Below, in pieces: positions 29,357 to 36,846 of a DNA stretch of 64,000 bases; position 1 is the first letter of the stretch; each line of letters begins with the position of its first letter. The notes under the pieces were generated by a model. The model saw only the letters and a list, made by a program, of their open reading frames with translations. It ran no database searches and had not been told where the DNA came from. The DNA lies in NCBI GenBank assembly GCA_958405565.1, contig CATYEN010000007.1, forward strand, positions 1 to 64,000. Direction: 5' to 3'. The translations under genes were made by a program, and so were the position numbers. The stretch comes from an uncultured Collinsella sp. GTDB lineage: Bacteria; Actinomycetota; Coriobacteriia; Coriobacteriales; Coriobacteriaceae.

Positions 29357-29800
29357 TTAAGCCTCCAGCTCAATCTTCGTGGGGTTCTGGGCAGCATGCG
29401 GATGCTCGGCACCAGCGTAGACCTTAAGCTTGGTCATCTGGGCACGGCCGAGGGTGGTCTTGGGCAGCATACCGCGAACGGCGCGCTCGATGACCTTCTC
29501 CGGGTGCTTCTCCATAGCCTGGCGGAAGCTCTCAGCCTTGAGGCCGCCGTTGTAGCCGCTGTGGCGATAATAGGTCTTCGTGTCGGCCTTGTTACCGGTA
29601 AGCTGGACCTTATCGGCGTTGATGACGACAACGAAGTCGCCGCAGTCGCTGTTGGGCGTGAACTGGGGCTTGTTCTTACCGCGCAGGATCATTGCGATCT
29701 GGGTGGCAAGACGGCCCAGGACAGCACCATCGGCGTCGACGAGAACCCAGTTGCGCTGGACCTCGCCCTGCTTGGCGTAGTGAGTCGATTTCGAAATCAC
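29357..29800 (-). CDS. rplM: 50S ribosomal protein L13
   Basis: A 147-aa L13: [46 protein letters not shown], and [24 protein letters not shown]. The start is GTG at 29800 with AGGAG upstream. First gene of the rplM-rpsI operon. Confidence 0.98.
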   Translation of the reverse strand: MISKSTHYAKQGEVQRNWVLVDADGAVLGRLATQIAMILRGKNKPQFTPNSDCGDFVVVINADKVQLTGNKADTKTYYRHSGYNGGLKAESFRQAMEKHPEKVIERAVRGMLPKTTLGRAQMTKLKVYAGAEHPHAAQNPTKIELEA

Positions 29801-29957
29801 TTAGACTCCTCCATGTACAGTACGTGTTGTTACAGAGATTCACGGGGCTCTGCAAGTAACCCGTCCATATTACCCCGCTCGCCGTACGAGTCAACAGGTA
29901 TTTTGGCTCCGACCAGAGTTTCTGCACATGTCATCCACGAGCCGTGATGTCGCAGCG

Positions 29958-30836
29958 TTAACGCTCGACAAACGCCTCGATATCTCCCAGCAAGCGCTTT
30001 GCCTCCTGACGGCCCTGGATATACAGGTCCAAAAGCTTTGCCGGATCGTGCTCGACATGGCCGACCTCGACCGGCTTTTGCGGAGCGACGACCAGCGCAC
30101 GGCCCTCGCGCTCATACTTCCACAGATGCATGCGCTGGATGTTATAGCGGTCGTGGCGCGTCTCGATAGCCTCGAGCAGATAGGGGTAGTCGGCATAACG
30201 GGCGCGCGCCGCCGGCAAAAACTCGTAGGGCTTTTTCTCATACGAGCGGTCCTGGGTGACGATGACGACCGCACGGTCGAAGCCCGCCTCCTCGAGCACA
30301 TGCTCGATAGGAACCGAATCGGCCACGCCGCCGTCGACGTATTTGTGCCCGTCTATCTCGACCGGCGGTGTCACCAGCGGCAACGAGGTCGATGCGCGCA
30401 CAGCGTCGAGGTCAAGTACGGCGCTTTTGACCGGCAGGTACGCGGCGGTTCCGAACAGCATGTCCGTCGCAACGGCGTACATCTCGATGGGGCTGGCGTC
30501 GAACGTCTCGTTGTCAAAGGGATCCAGGCGGTCCTGGACATCGTTGAAGATAAAGTCGTAACCCACAATAGAGCCCGTGGACGCAAACGATGCGGCGCCC
30601 ATGTAGCGGCTGTCGTTGCAGAAGGTCAAATTGACTCGGTTGGTGCGGCCGATCTGGTGCGACTTGTAGTTCACGCCGTTGAGGGCGCCGGCCGATACAC
30701 CGTAGACCGCCGGAATCTCGACGCCTGCCTCCATGAGAACGTCGAGCACGCCCGCGGTAAACTGCCCGCGGAAGCTGCCGCCCTCCAAAACGAGCGCGAC
30801 CTTGCCGGCGTTCTTTGCCTTATCTTCTGCAGTCAT
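29958..30836 (-). CDS. Patatin-like phospholipase family protein
   Basis: A 292-aa serine lipase of the patatin family. The oxyanion loop is GGSFRGQFTAG, the nucleophile lies in YGVSAGALNG (GxSxG), and the dyad Asp in YVDGGVADSVP (DGG). Such enzymes hydrolyse acyl lipids. No signal peptide is visible. It is the last recognised host gene before the prophage, and its upstream region carries the repeats and the phage boundary. Confidence 0.88.
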   Translation of the reverse strand: MTAEDKAKNAGKVALVLEGGSFRGQFTAGVLDVLMEAGVEIPAVYGVSAGALNGVNYKSHQIGRTNRVNLTFCNDSRYMGAASFASTGSIVGYDFIFNDVQDRLDPFDNETFDASPIEMYAVATDMLFGTAAYLPVKSAVLDLDAVRASTSLPLVTPPVEIDGHKYVDGGVADSVPIEHVLEEAGFDRAVVIVTQDRSYEKKPYEFLPAARARYADYPYLLEAIETRHDRYNIQRMHLWKYEREGRALVVAPQKPVEVGHVEHDPAKLLDLYIQGRQEAKRLLGDIEAFVER

Positions 30837-30908
30837 ATTGACCTCCTGCGATTGCGTTTTGGCTTTCTTCTACCCAGTTTTGGAATGGAGGGCGCATGGG
30901 TTTTGGAG

Positions 30909-30929
30909 CAGAGTTCGATTCTCCGCGGT
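30909..30929. repeat. 21-bp direct repeat, copy 1, resembling a tRNA T-arm
   Basis: Identical to 31120-31140. It contains AGAGTTCGATTCTCC, which is close to a T-arm with TTCGATT loop, although no tRNA body is present. It lies 72 bp upstream of the patatin gene. Confidence 0.6.
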
Positions 30930-31100
30930 TTGGGGCTTGCGTTGAAGCGGGGCATGGGCAGCCGGAGCTTAATCGACATCGCATCGATATTGGGTTGGGG
31001 CTTTGCGCGGAGAATCCGCGTGTTCGCTTCGCGAACCCGCGCCGGCTTCGGCCGCCTGCCGGCGTCCTCGCCCGCGGGCCAAAAACGCTTACGCGTTTTC

Positions 31101-32609
31101 CTAACGCCCGCGCCCTGCACAGAGTTCGATTCTCCGCGGTACGGGCTGGAAATAAAAAGGCAGGTAGATATGAGTATCTACCTGCCTGTTACTTATGGTG
31201 GAGCTGGCGTTCATTCGGTCGAACACGCCCTCCCCCGACTCGTCGAAGGTGAAGGCGATGCGCAGCCCGTCGCCGCCGTCCGGCCCGCCGAGCACCACGC
31301 GCGAGACGAACGTGCGCAGTATCGTGGCCGTGTCCATCTTGGCCGCCATGGCGTCCAGCCAGTACAGGGCGCGGTCGCGGTCCAGGCTCGCGCCCTCCAC
31401 GGCCTTGGCCACGGCCAGCTCGTCGCGCAGCAGGTCCTGGCGGCGCTTCAGCGCGTCTATGCGCTCCTTGCCGCCCGGAGGCGCGATGCCCGACTCGATG
31501 GCCGCCCATATGTTGGCGTAGGCCGTCTCTATCCTAGCCAGCTCGCCCTCGATGATCGCGCTCTGCGGCTTCTCGTCGGCGCGCTCCTCCTCGGCGTCGG
31601 CCAGCAGCTCGGCGATGCGCCGGCGGTTCTCCTCGCTCCCGAGGGCGCGGCGCACGGCCTCGGCCACGCGCTCCTCCACGTCGTCGCGGCCGACCGTCCG
31701 CCTGCACTCACGGCATCGGTAGTAGTAGTACGTCGAGCCGGATGCGCTCGTGCCGCTCGTGCCCGTCATGGGCGCGCCGTCCGCGCCGTCGAACAGCTTG
31801 CCCGTGAGCATGAAGTCCGATGCGCTCGCGCGCTTGCGCGGCCTGTGCCTGTCGTTCAGCAACCTGATCACCCTCTCGACGTCCTCCATGGGCACGATGG
31901 CGGGCATCCCGCCCGGGACCGTGACCCCGGCATAGCTGTACTCGCCGCCGTTCTCCCTCCGCATGAGGATGCGGCGCACCGTCTGGAAGCGCCACTTGCC
32001 GCCCTTCTTGGTGCGGTACGGCTCCCACGCCCTCACGACGTCGGCGACCGTCTTCCCTTCGAGCAGCATCCTGGTGCCCATCCTGATGACGGCGGCCTCC
32101 TGGTCGTTGACCTGGTAGACGCCGTCCACGATATCCCAGCCGTAGCGCACGCACCCGTTGGCCATGCACCGCTGGGCGTTCTTTTGGATGCCCTCGCGGA
32201 TGCGCTCCGCGTCGACCGCGCTCTCGTACTCGGCGAGCAGTTCGAGCATGCCGAGCTGCAGCACGCCCGCCGAGCCGCCCGCTATGTCCTCACCCGCGTA
32301 CAGTATCTCGACGCGGCTGCGGCGCAGCATGATGCGCGCCATGGCCATCTCGTCGCGGTTGCGCATGATGCGCGTCACCTTCCAGATCACCACGAAATCG
32401 AACAGCCCGCGCCTTGCGTCGGCCATCATGCGCTGGAACTCCGCGCGGTCGGTGTTGGTGCCGGTCTGCGCGTAGTCGCAGTACTCCGCGACCACCGTCA
32501 GCTCGTTTTCGCGGCAGTAGTCGCGGGACTTCTCCACCTGTATCTCGATGGACTCGCTACGCTGGTTGTGGCTGGAGAAGCGGGCATATATCGCCGCACG
32601 TCCGCCCAT
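31101..32609 (-). CDS. Large serine recombinase (phage integrase)
   Basis: A 502-aa site-specific recombinase. The catalytic domain starts with IYARFSS (nucleophile S12 most likely) and has WKVTRIMRNRDE. A recombinase domain follows (about 155-250), then a zinc-ribbon region and a coiled coil (about 310-385). In the ribbon, the usual first C-x2-C is replaced by D274-x2-D277 (LFDGADGAPMTG), leaving only C299 and C302. The last 25 residues are read through a terminator and a repeat that is duplicated in host DNA, so the C-terminus may have been changed by integration. It is third in a minus-strand operon, 2 bp after the gene upstream. Confidence 0.92.
   Translation of the reverse strand: MGGRAAIYARFSSHNQRSESIEIQVEKSRDYCRENELTVVAEYCDYAQTGTNTDRAEFQRMMADARRGLFDFVVIWKVTRIMRNRDEMAMARIMLRRSRVEILYAGEDIAGGSAGVLQLGMLELLAEYESAVDAERIREGIQKNAQRCMANGCVRYGWDIVDGVYQVNDQEAAVIRMGTRMLLEGKTVADVVRAWEPYRTKKGGKWRFQTVRRILMRRENGGEYSYAGVTVPGGMPAIVPMEDVERVIRLLNDRHRPRKRASASDFMLTGKLFDGADGAPMTGTSGTSASGSTYYYYRCRECRRTVGRDDVEERVAEAVRRALGSEENRRRIAELLADAEEERADEKPQSAIIEGELARIETAYANIWAAIESGIAPPGGKERIDALKRRQDLLRDELAVAKAVEGASLDRDRALYWLDAMAAKMDTATILRTFVSRVVLGGPDGGDGLRIAFTFDESGEGVFDRMNASSTISNRQVDTHIYLPFYFQPVPRRIELCAGRGR
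31120..31140. repeat. 21-bp direct repeat, copy 2, inside the 3' end of the recombinase frame
   Basis: Identical to 30909-30929, 211 bp away. It encodes the last residues (PRRIELC) of the recombinase reading frame on the minus strand, suggesting the phage/host junction is close by. Confidence 0.6.
31152..31187 (-). terminator. Perfect 13-bp hairpin with T-tract, overlapping the recombinase 3' end
   Basis: Arms 31158-31170 and 31175-31187 (AGGCAGGTAGATA and complement) flank TGAG. On the minus strand TTTTTATTT follows, a good intrinsic terminator for the lysogeny operon. The recombinase frame reads straight through it. Confidence 0.75.
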
Positions 32610-32611
32610 GG

Positions 32612-33301
32612 CTACCTGCCTAATGTGTAAAGAGTTGGCGGAGTATCGCCTGTCGGACTCATTTCGCTGATTCGGGAGACGACGAGTTCTCCGTTAACGA
32701 CCTTTGAAGTCACTTTCCAATAGTGGCCGAACGCGGCACCGTTTTCGAAAAGCGCGTACTCGCTTTCAATCCTTCCCGGATTCCCGTCCGGCAACAAGCT
32801 GGCGGTCATCGTGATATGGGTCCTCGGCGACCGGGGTTTGCGCATCATCCCGGAATCGTATTCAAACCGGAACGGAAACTTCGACACCCGACCGGTTTTT
32901 TCCGTAAACGGGATGCACCGAATGCCGCAAAGCGGAAAACGCAACAAGCATTTATAGGCATCCGACAGATCAGGCATAGGGACGGAAAACTCGGGAAAAC
33001 TAGCAAGGGAATGAGCATCAGCGAGCAAACTGTTGGCCTGACGAACAAGAGCCTCGACTCTCGGAACGTCCTGCGGGGCAATGCTGAACATATCGCGCAT
33101 GCGCTCGGTTAAAGTCGTTCTGATTGCTGGTCTTCCTTTGAACTCATAGGGGAAGTCGGGAAACTGGTCAGCCCATTCCGGCTGAAACTCGTCAAATAGT
33201 TCGTCGTAGTTCGACTTCGGGAGTTCCAAACATTCGGGAACATAGGAAACCGGCTCGGCCGTCCTCCTCCCCTTTTGCTTCATAAAATCAAACAAGCCCA
33301 T
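32612..33301 (-). CDS. Unknown prophage cargo protein, 229 aa
   Basis: No family recognised. The protein starts MGLFDFMKQKGRR at 33301, 2 bp after the repressor stop, and ends 2 bp before the recombinase start, so it is expressed from the repressor promoter in the lysogen. A longer frame upstream is a shadow of the repressor gene. Its base composition is clearly less GC-rich than both neighbours, a sign of separate acquisition. It is soluble, rich in Phe, Pro and Glu, and has no signal peptide or obvious catalytic motif. Position and composition fit a lysogenic-conversion or superinfection-exclusion gene, which is inference. Confidence 0.7.
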   Translation of the reverse strand: MGLFDFMKQKGRRTAEPVSYVPECLELPKSNYDELFDEFQPEWADQFPDFPYEFKGRPAIRTTLTERMRDMFSIAPQDVPRVEALVRQANSLLADAHSLASFPEFSVPMPDLSDAYKCLLRFPLCGIRCIPFTEKTGRVSKFPFRFEYDSGMMRKPRSPRTHITMTASLLPDGNPGRIESEYALFENGAAFGHYWKVTSKVVNGELVVSRISEMSPTGDTPPTLYTLGR

Positions 33302-33303
33302 GG

Positions 33304-33984
33304 CTACTCCATCTCGTTGGCGGCCTGGAACCACACCACCGTGCCGATCACGCGCACGGGGCCGTCGTCCATGCCGAAGATCATGTCCTCGTAGTCCTCG
33401 AAGCTGTCCGCCGACAGCATCAGCTTGGTGCTGCCCTTGTACCAGCGGCGCATGACCGCGCGGTAGTCCTCGGTCTCCACCACGGCGATGGACCCGTTGG
33501 CGGGCTGGCGGTCGGGGTCGACCAGCACGTGGCTGCCCTCGGGTATGACGCGGTTCATGCAGTCGCCCTCGACCTCCAGAGCGAACGCGCGCGGGTGTCC
33601 GGCGCACACGGACGCGGGCACCTCCACGCGGTGCGCTATCTCCTCCTCGTCGGCGAGCGAGCCGGCGTGCACGCGGCCGAGTGTGAGCAGCGGCACGGTT
33701 GCGCTGCTGGCCACCACGGGGATGGCGCCGGAGGGCATATACGGGCTGCCCTTGGGCTTTTTGGTCACGGGGTCGATGAACGACATCCCGTTATCTTCGA
33801 TAATGTTGCTTTTAGAAATGCGAAAGTAGTCCGCAATCTTTTGTATCGAACCCATACGAGGTTCGGAAAAGCCGCCTTCCCACTGAGAGACGGCACCACG
33901 GGAAACGCCCGCAATCGAGGCAAGCTGCTCTTGCGTAACGCCGAACAGTTCCCGCAGTTGGATGATGTTCTCGCGAATGCCCAT
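33304..33984 (-). CDS. CI/LexA-like phage repressor
   Basis: A 226-aa protein with an N-terminal XRE helix-turn-helix (about 5-62; VTQEQLASIAGVSRGAVSQWE) and a C-terminal S24 peptidase-like domain (about 100-222). The Ala-Gly cleavage site is present (A107-G108 in RVHAGSL). The catalytic Ser of the GDSM motif is Cys (EGDC142MNRV), and the position of the general-base Lys (TVKRL in LexA) is Met178 (AVMRRW). Self-cleavage may therefore be lost or altered. It keeps the prophage silent and faces the early operon across a 110-bp operator region. Confidence 0.9.
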   Translation of the reverse strand: MGIRENIIQLRELFGVTQEQLASIAGVSRGAVSQWEGGFSEPRMGSIQKIADYFRISKSNIIEDNGMSFIDPVTKKPKGSPYMPSGAIPVVASSATVPLLTLGRVHAGSLADEEEIAHRVEVPASVCAGHPRAFALEVEGDCMNRVIPEGSHVLVDPDRQPANGSIAVVETEDYRAVMRRWYKGSTKLMLSADSFEDYEDMIFGMDDGPVRVIGTVVWFQAANEME

Positions 33985-34006
33985 AGCGACCTCCTGTTAA
34001 CTTCTC

Positions 34007-34058
34007 TTGCATTTTATTGCAAAATTAACTTGACATGCAATGCTAGAAAAACTAACCT
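34007..34058. promoter_or_regulatory. Divergent promoter and operator region of the lysis-lysogeny switch
   Basis: Plus strand: TTGACA (34030-34035), 17-bp spacer, TAACCT (34053-34058), a likely early promoter. Minus strand: TTGCAT (34036-34041 read leftward), 18-bp spacer, TAAAAT (34012-34017), a likely repressor promoter. The two overlap head-on. TTGCA-N6-TGCAA (34007-34022) and another TGCAA (34036-34040) are candidate repressor half-sites covering both promoters. Confidence 0.5.
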
Positions 34059-34094
34059 TTGAGACAGTTCGACAAGCGAAGGAGGTGATAAGGC

Positions 34095-34301
34095 TTGGCG
34101 AAGTTCAAAACTCTTCGCGAGGCACGCGAAGATGCAGGCTTCACGCAGCAATATATGGCCGATGAACTGGGCGTTTCTCGTCCCACTTATATGAAGATTG
34201 AGGAAAAGCCCGAAAATGCGAGCGTTTTACAGGCGCGCCGCATCTGCGAAATCTTGAGCCGTAGCTACGAAAGCATTTTTTTCGGCAGAAACGCTAGTTA
34301 A
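34095..34301 (+). CDS. Cro-like XRE-family HTH protein, 68 aa
   Basis: A single helix-turn-helix domain: FKTLREAREDAGFTQQYMADELGVSRPTYMKIEE. The start is TTG at 34095, supported by AAGGAGGTGAT ending 5 nt upstream; this strong site decides the start. First gene of the early operon and divergent from the repressor, the position of Cro. Inferred role: blocks the repressor promoter when the lytic path is chosen. Confidence 0.85.
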   Translation: MAKFKTLREAREDAGFTQQYMADELGVSRPTYMKIEEKPENASVLQARRICEILSRSYESIFFGRNAS

Positions 34302-34324
34302 ACTAACCCGAAGGGAGAACAACC

Positions 34325-34666
34325 ATGACCACCAAGAGCCACCAGCCCGAGTTCGTTGCGGATATCGTCGGCGAAACGCTCGACCGCATCACCGACAAGC
34401 GCAAGCACGTGACGTTCCACTTCGAACCCGCTGAGAACGGCTGCATGGAGGAATCCAAGTACAGCATGATCGACCGCATCGTCTCCACGTGGGGCTTCGA
34501 AAGGAAGCGCGTCATTCCGCTAGAGGCCAGCATGAAGCAGCAGTTCGAACTCGGCGGCATGCAGTTCAACGTCTACGACTCCGTGCAGTTCAGCGTAAAC
34601 GGCAAGGGCTGGAGCACCGACTTCAAGCGCATCGAGCGCGACAGCGCCTACGACGTGGAGGAGTAG
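34325..34666 (+). CDS. Hypothetical early protein, 113 aa
   Basis: No family recognised. The ATG at 34325 follows AAGGGAG. Soluble, mixed alpha/beta, with HVTFHFEP and QFNVYDSVQFSVNGKGW suggesting beta strands. It is followed 3 bp later by the frameshifted gene at 34670. Confidence 0.6.
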   Translation: MTTKSHQPEFVADIVGETLDRITDKRKHVTFHFEPAENGCMEESKYSMIDRIVSTWGFERKRVIPLEASMKQQFELGGMQFNVYDSVQFSVNGKGWSTDFKRIERDSAYDVEE

Positions 34667-34669
34667 GCC

Positions 34670-34916
34670 ATGCTGAACGAGGTGACCGTACGGGGGGGGG
34701 TTCACCGCCCTCAACGTGAAGAGCGGCAAGTGCGTGCTGCAGTTTGAGCTGGACCCGAAGTACAGGGACTTCATCCCGAAGCTGGTGGAGTTCACGGGCC
34801 AGATGCTCAACATCCACGTGTACGACGACCAGGAGGTGATGTTCGTGAACGAGGACACCGGGGAGTGCATCTACGAGGACGCCCCGCTTTCGCTGCCGGG
34901 CGTCGCGGGCGAATGA
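34670..34916 (+). pseudogene. Early gene interrupted by a G9 tract (phase-variable or frameshifted)
   Basis: Translation from ATG 34670 gives MLNEVTVRGG and then leaves frame at nine G (34692-34700), soon meeting a stop. Deleting one G (G8) joins it to the downstream frame FTALNVKSGKCVLQFELD… that ends at 34914-34916, about 81 aa in all. An internal ATG at 34716 could give a shorter 66-aa product. The protein is beta-rich and unknown. The tract is either a slippage-controlled on/off switch or a sequencing/assembly error; the window alone cannot decide. The stop overlaps the next start (ATGA). Confidence 0.6.
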
Positions 34917-35098
34917 CCCCGCAGCAGCGCGCCATGTGCCGCGAGCTGGCGGCCATGATGCGCGAGTTCTACAAGGACCCAGAGAACGAGAGGAAGTTCC
35001 AGGAATGGAAAAGATCGAGGGAAGGAGGGTGCGCGTCTCAGCCGGCAAGCGAGGGACGCGCACCGAAACGGTTCACTTCCGAACCGAGGACAGTGTAA
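34913..35098 (+). CDS. Hypothetical protein, 61 aa
   Basis: Starts MTPQQRAMCRELAAMMREF with ATGA overlap with the preceding stop. Helical and charged in the first half; the second half (after REGG) is low-complexity and overlaps the following gene by about 94 bp, so the true extent is uncertain. No family seen. Confidence 0.45.
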   Translation: MTPQQRAMCRELAAMMREFYKDPENERKFQEWKRSREGGCASQPASEGRAPKRFTSEPRTV

Positions 35099-35205
35099 CA
35101 CCCGAGCAGCGCCGCGAGAGGCTGCAGGCCGTTTTCGCCGCCCTGTTCGTCTGCGCGTGCATCGCCGCCACATGGGCGCTGGAGGCAACAGCATGGCCGA
35201 GGTAG
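35005..35205 (+). CDS. Small single-pass membrane protein, 66 aa
   Basis: ATG 35005 with AGGAA upstream. The first 40 residues are basic and polar and the C-terminal part has one transmembrane helix (about residues 43-60, with AVFAALFVCACIAATWAL). It overlaps both neighbours. Function unknown. Confidence 0.45.
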   Translation: MEKIEGRRVRVSAGKRGTRTETVHFRTEDSVTPEQRRERLQAVFAALFVCACIAATWALEATAWPR

Positions 35206-35591
35206 ACGCCAAGGCCCAGGCCCTCGTGGCCAAGGCGTGCGGCTGGGTTGCCTCGAACCCCGATACATGGGCGAAGCTGCGCCGCATCTGCTACCGCCTG
35301 ATGCTGGAGGGCCACGTCATCCAGCGCGACAACGTGTACACCCTGGCGTGCCAGAACGGCATGACCGTGAGCGAGGCCAGCGAGTTCAAGCGCGACCACA
35401 ACCTGTGGAGCGTGCTGTCCCGCTACATGGTGCTGCAGCGCCCCTCCATGCTGGCCGCCGTGAGCTTCCGCCGCACGCCGGTGGACTCCGTGGACCTGGT
35501 GGGCGCGTGGGAGGCCATCGTGGGCCCAGCCGTTTTCGCCGCCTCCACGCTAACCGAGGCGCAGGGCATCTACGACAGGGGCGCGCAATGA
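35193..35591 (+). CDS. Hypothetical protein, 132 aa
   Basis: The ATG at 35193 has GGAGG 8 nt upstream, preferred over an earlier in-frame ATG at 35157. Helical and soluble, with KLRRICYRLMLEGHVIQRDNVY and FKRDHNLWSVLSRYM. No family recognised. It overlaps RusA by 4 bp (ATGA), so it belongs to the early recombination operon. Confidence 0.65.
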   Translation: MAEVDAKAQALVAKACGWVASNPDTWAKLRRICYRLMLEGHVIQRDNVYTLACQNGMTVSEASEFKRDHNLWSVLSRYMVLQRPSMLAAVSFRRTPVDSVDLVGAWEAIVGPAVFAASTLTEAQGIYDRGAQ

Positions 35592-35953
35592 GGTGCGCCG
35601 TCACGGTCGAGGGCCGAATGCCGAGCCTGAACGACTACATCAGCGCCGAGCGCGCCAACCGCTACAAGGCGGCGGCCATGAAGAAGCGCGAGACGGCGCG
35701 CGTGAGGGCGGCGGCCATGCAGCAGCGCGCGCCGCGCTTCGAGCGCCGGGTGACCGTGCGCACCACGTTCTACGAGCCCGACATGCGCCGCGACGCCGAC
35801 AACGTGGGCTTCGCGCGCAAGTTCGTGCTCGACGGCCTGGTGGCGGCGGGCGTAATCAAGGACGACTCCCGCAAGTACGTGGAGCAGTGCCCCGACAGGG
35901 TGCTCACCGACAGGGCGCGCCCCCGCGTGGTCGTGGAGGTGAGCGACGAGTGA
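35588..35953 (+). CDS. rusA: RusA-type Holliday junction resolvase
   Basis: A 121-aa protein of the RusA family, normal length. Seen: GRMPSLNDYISAERANR at the N-terminus, then the acidic active-site segment RRDADNVGFARKFVLDGLVAAGVIKDDSRKYV with the three conserved Asp. It cuts four-way junctions made during phage recombination and replication. Overlaps both neighbours by 4 bp. Confidence 0.9.
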   Translation: MRCAVTVEGRMPSLNDYISAERANRYKAAAMKKRETARVRAAAMQQRAPRFERRVTVRTTFYEPDMRRDADNVGFARKFVLDGLVAAGVIKDDSRKYVEQCPDRVLTDRARPRVVVEVSDE

Positions 35954-36507
35954 CCCGCCGAGACAAGGGCAGGCCACACAGGGCGTGGCGCAAGGCCGAC
36001 CTCGACCGCATAGCCGAGCTGGCGGGAAAGGTGCCCGCCCGCGAGATTCGCCGCGAGCTGCGGCTGTCCAAGAACCAGTTGGATAACGCGCGGCGCGTGA
36101 TCAACGCCAGCGGCGGCCACGTGTCCCTGCGCTGCTACCGCCACCGTCTGGAGCTGTGCCCGTCGTGCGGGTGCCGCAGGGCGACCCTCGGCAAGGACGG
36201 CATCTGCGAACCGTGCAGACGCCAGCAGCAGCTTGAGGCCATAGAGGCCCGCATAGCCGAGCTGCTGCCGAGGCTGACCGCAGAGGAGCGCCGCACCTAC
36301 GAGCGCACCGAGTGCGGCCGAGAGAGCCGCGCCGACCCCATGCCGCAGGCCCCGGACACCTCGGGCATGAGCCGCTACGCCGCCGACAAGGCAGCAGAGG
36401 CGCACGACGAGGCCATGGAGCGGTGGCTGTGCCGCTACCTGTACCGCAGGGTCAAGGCGGCGCAGAAGCGCAAGGAGCGCATAGAGAAAAAAGTTCCGAA
36501 ATCCTGA
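35950..36507 (+). CDS. HTH and zinc-ribbon protein, 185 aa
   Basis: GTG start overlapping the RusA stop (GTGA). Residues 15-60 look like a helix-turn-helix (LAGKVPAREIRRELRLSKNQLDNAR). A zinc ribbon follows (C-x2-C-x10-C-x2-C with CPSCGCRR…CEPC), then helical and coiled-coil segments with a lysine-rich end. A phage regulator or a DNA-binding accessory of replication is possible. No named family. Confidence 0.6.
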   Translation: MTRRDKGRPHRAWRKADLDRIAELAGKVPAREIRRELRLSKNQLDNARRVINASGGHVSLRCYRHRLELCPSCGCRRATLGKDGICEPCRRQQQLEAIEARIAELLPRLTAEERRTYERTECGRESRADPMPQAPDTSGMSRYAADKAAEAHDEAMERWLCRYLYRRVKAAQKRKERIEKKVPKS

Positions 36508-36549
36508 AAAGTTTTTATCACTTTTAGTTTTCCCAGTTAGGAGACCCAA

Positions 36550-36846
36550 ATGCTCACGGAAATCATCAGCAAGACCGTCGCGGACAAGACGGTGGACAGC
36601 ATCCTGAAGCGCATCGAGCGCGCCGTCCCCGTGCCCGAGCCGGGCGACGGCGGCTTCGACGCCGCCATGCGCCAGGCGTTCAACATGGGGGCCGCCTGCA
36701 TGGCCGCGCAAATCAAGAACGGCCCCGTGCCCACCAAGCGCATCGCGCTCATGGGCGAGGTGGCCCGCGTGGCGTGCCGCGCCCGCCTGGTGGGCATGGA
36801 GTGCCGCGTGGTCGTAGACGAGGAGGCCCGCGCATGCAATCGCTAG
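36550..36846 (+). CDS. Hypothetical protein, 98 aa
   Basis: ATG at 36550 follows AGGAGA. Soluble, helical; DGGFDAAMRQAFNMGAACMAAQIKN is the most regular helix. No family seen. It overlaps the ParB-like gene by 13 bp. Confidence 0.6.
   Translation: MLTEIISKTVADKTVDSILKRIERAVPVPEPGDGGFDAAMRQAFNMGAACMAAQIKNGPVPTKRIALMGEVARVACRARLVGMECRVVVDEEARACNR

Noticed and set aside
30909..30929. 21-bp repeat as the attachment core itself
   Set aside because: Serine integrases use cores of a few bases and do not leave long duplications, so the repeat is reported as a clue to the boundary and not as an att site.
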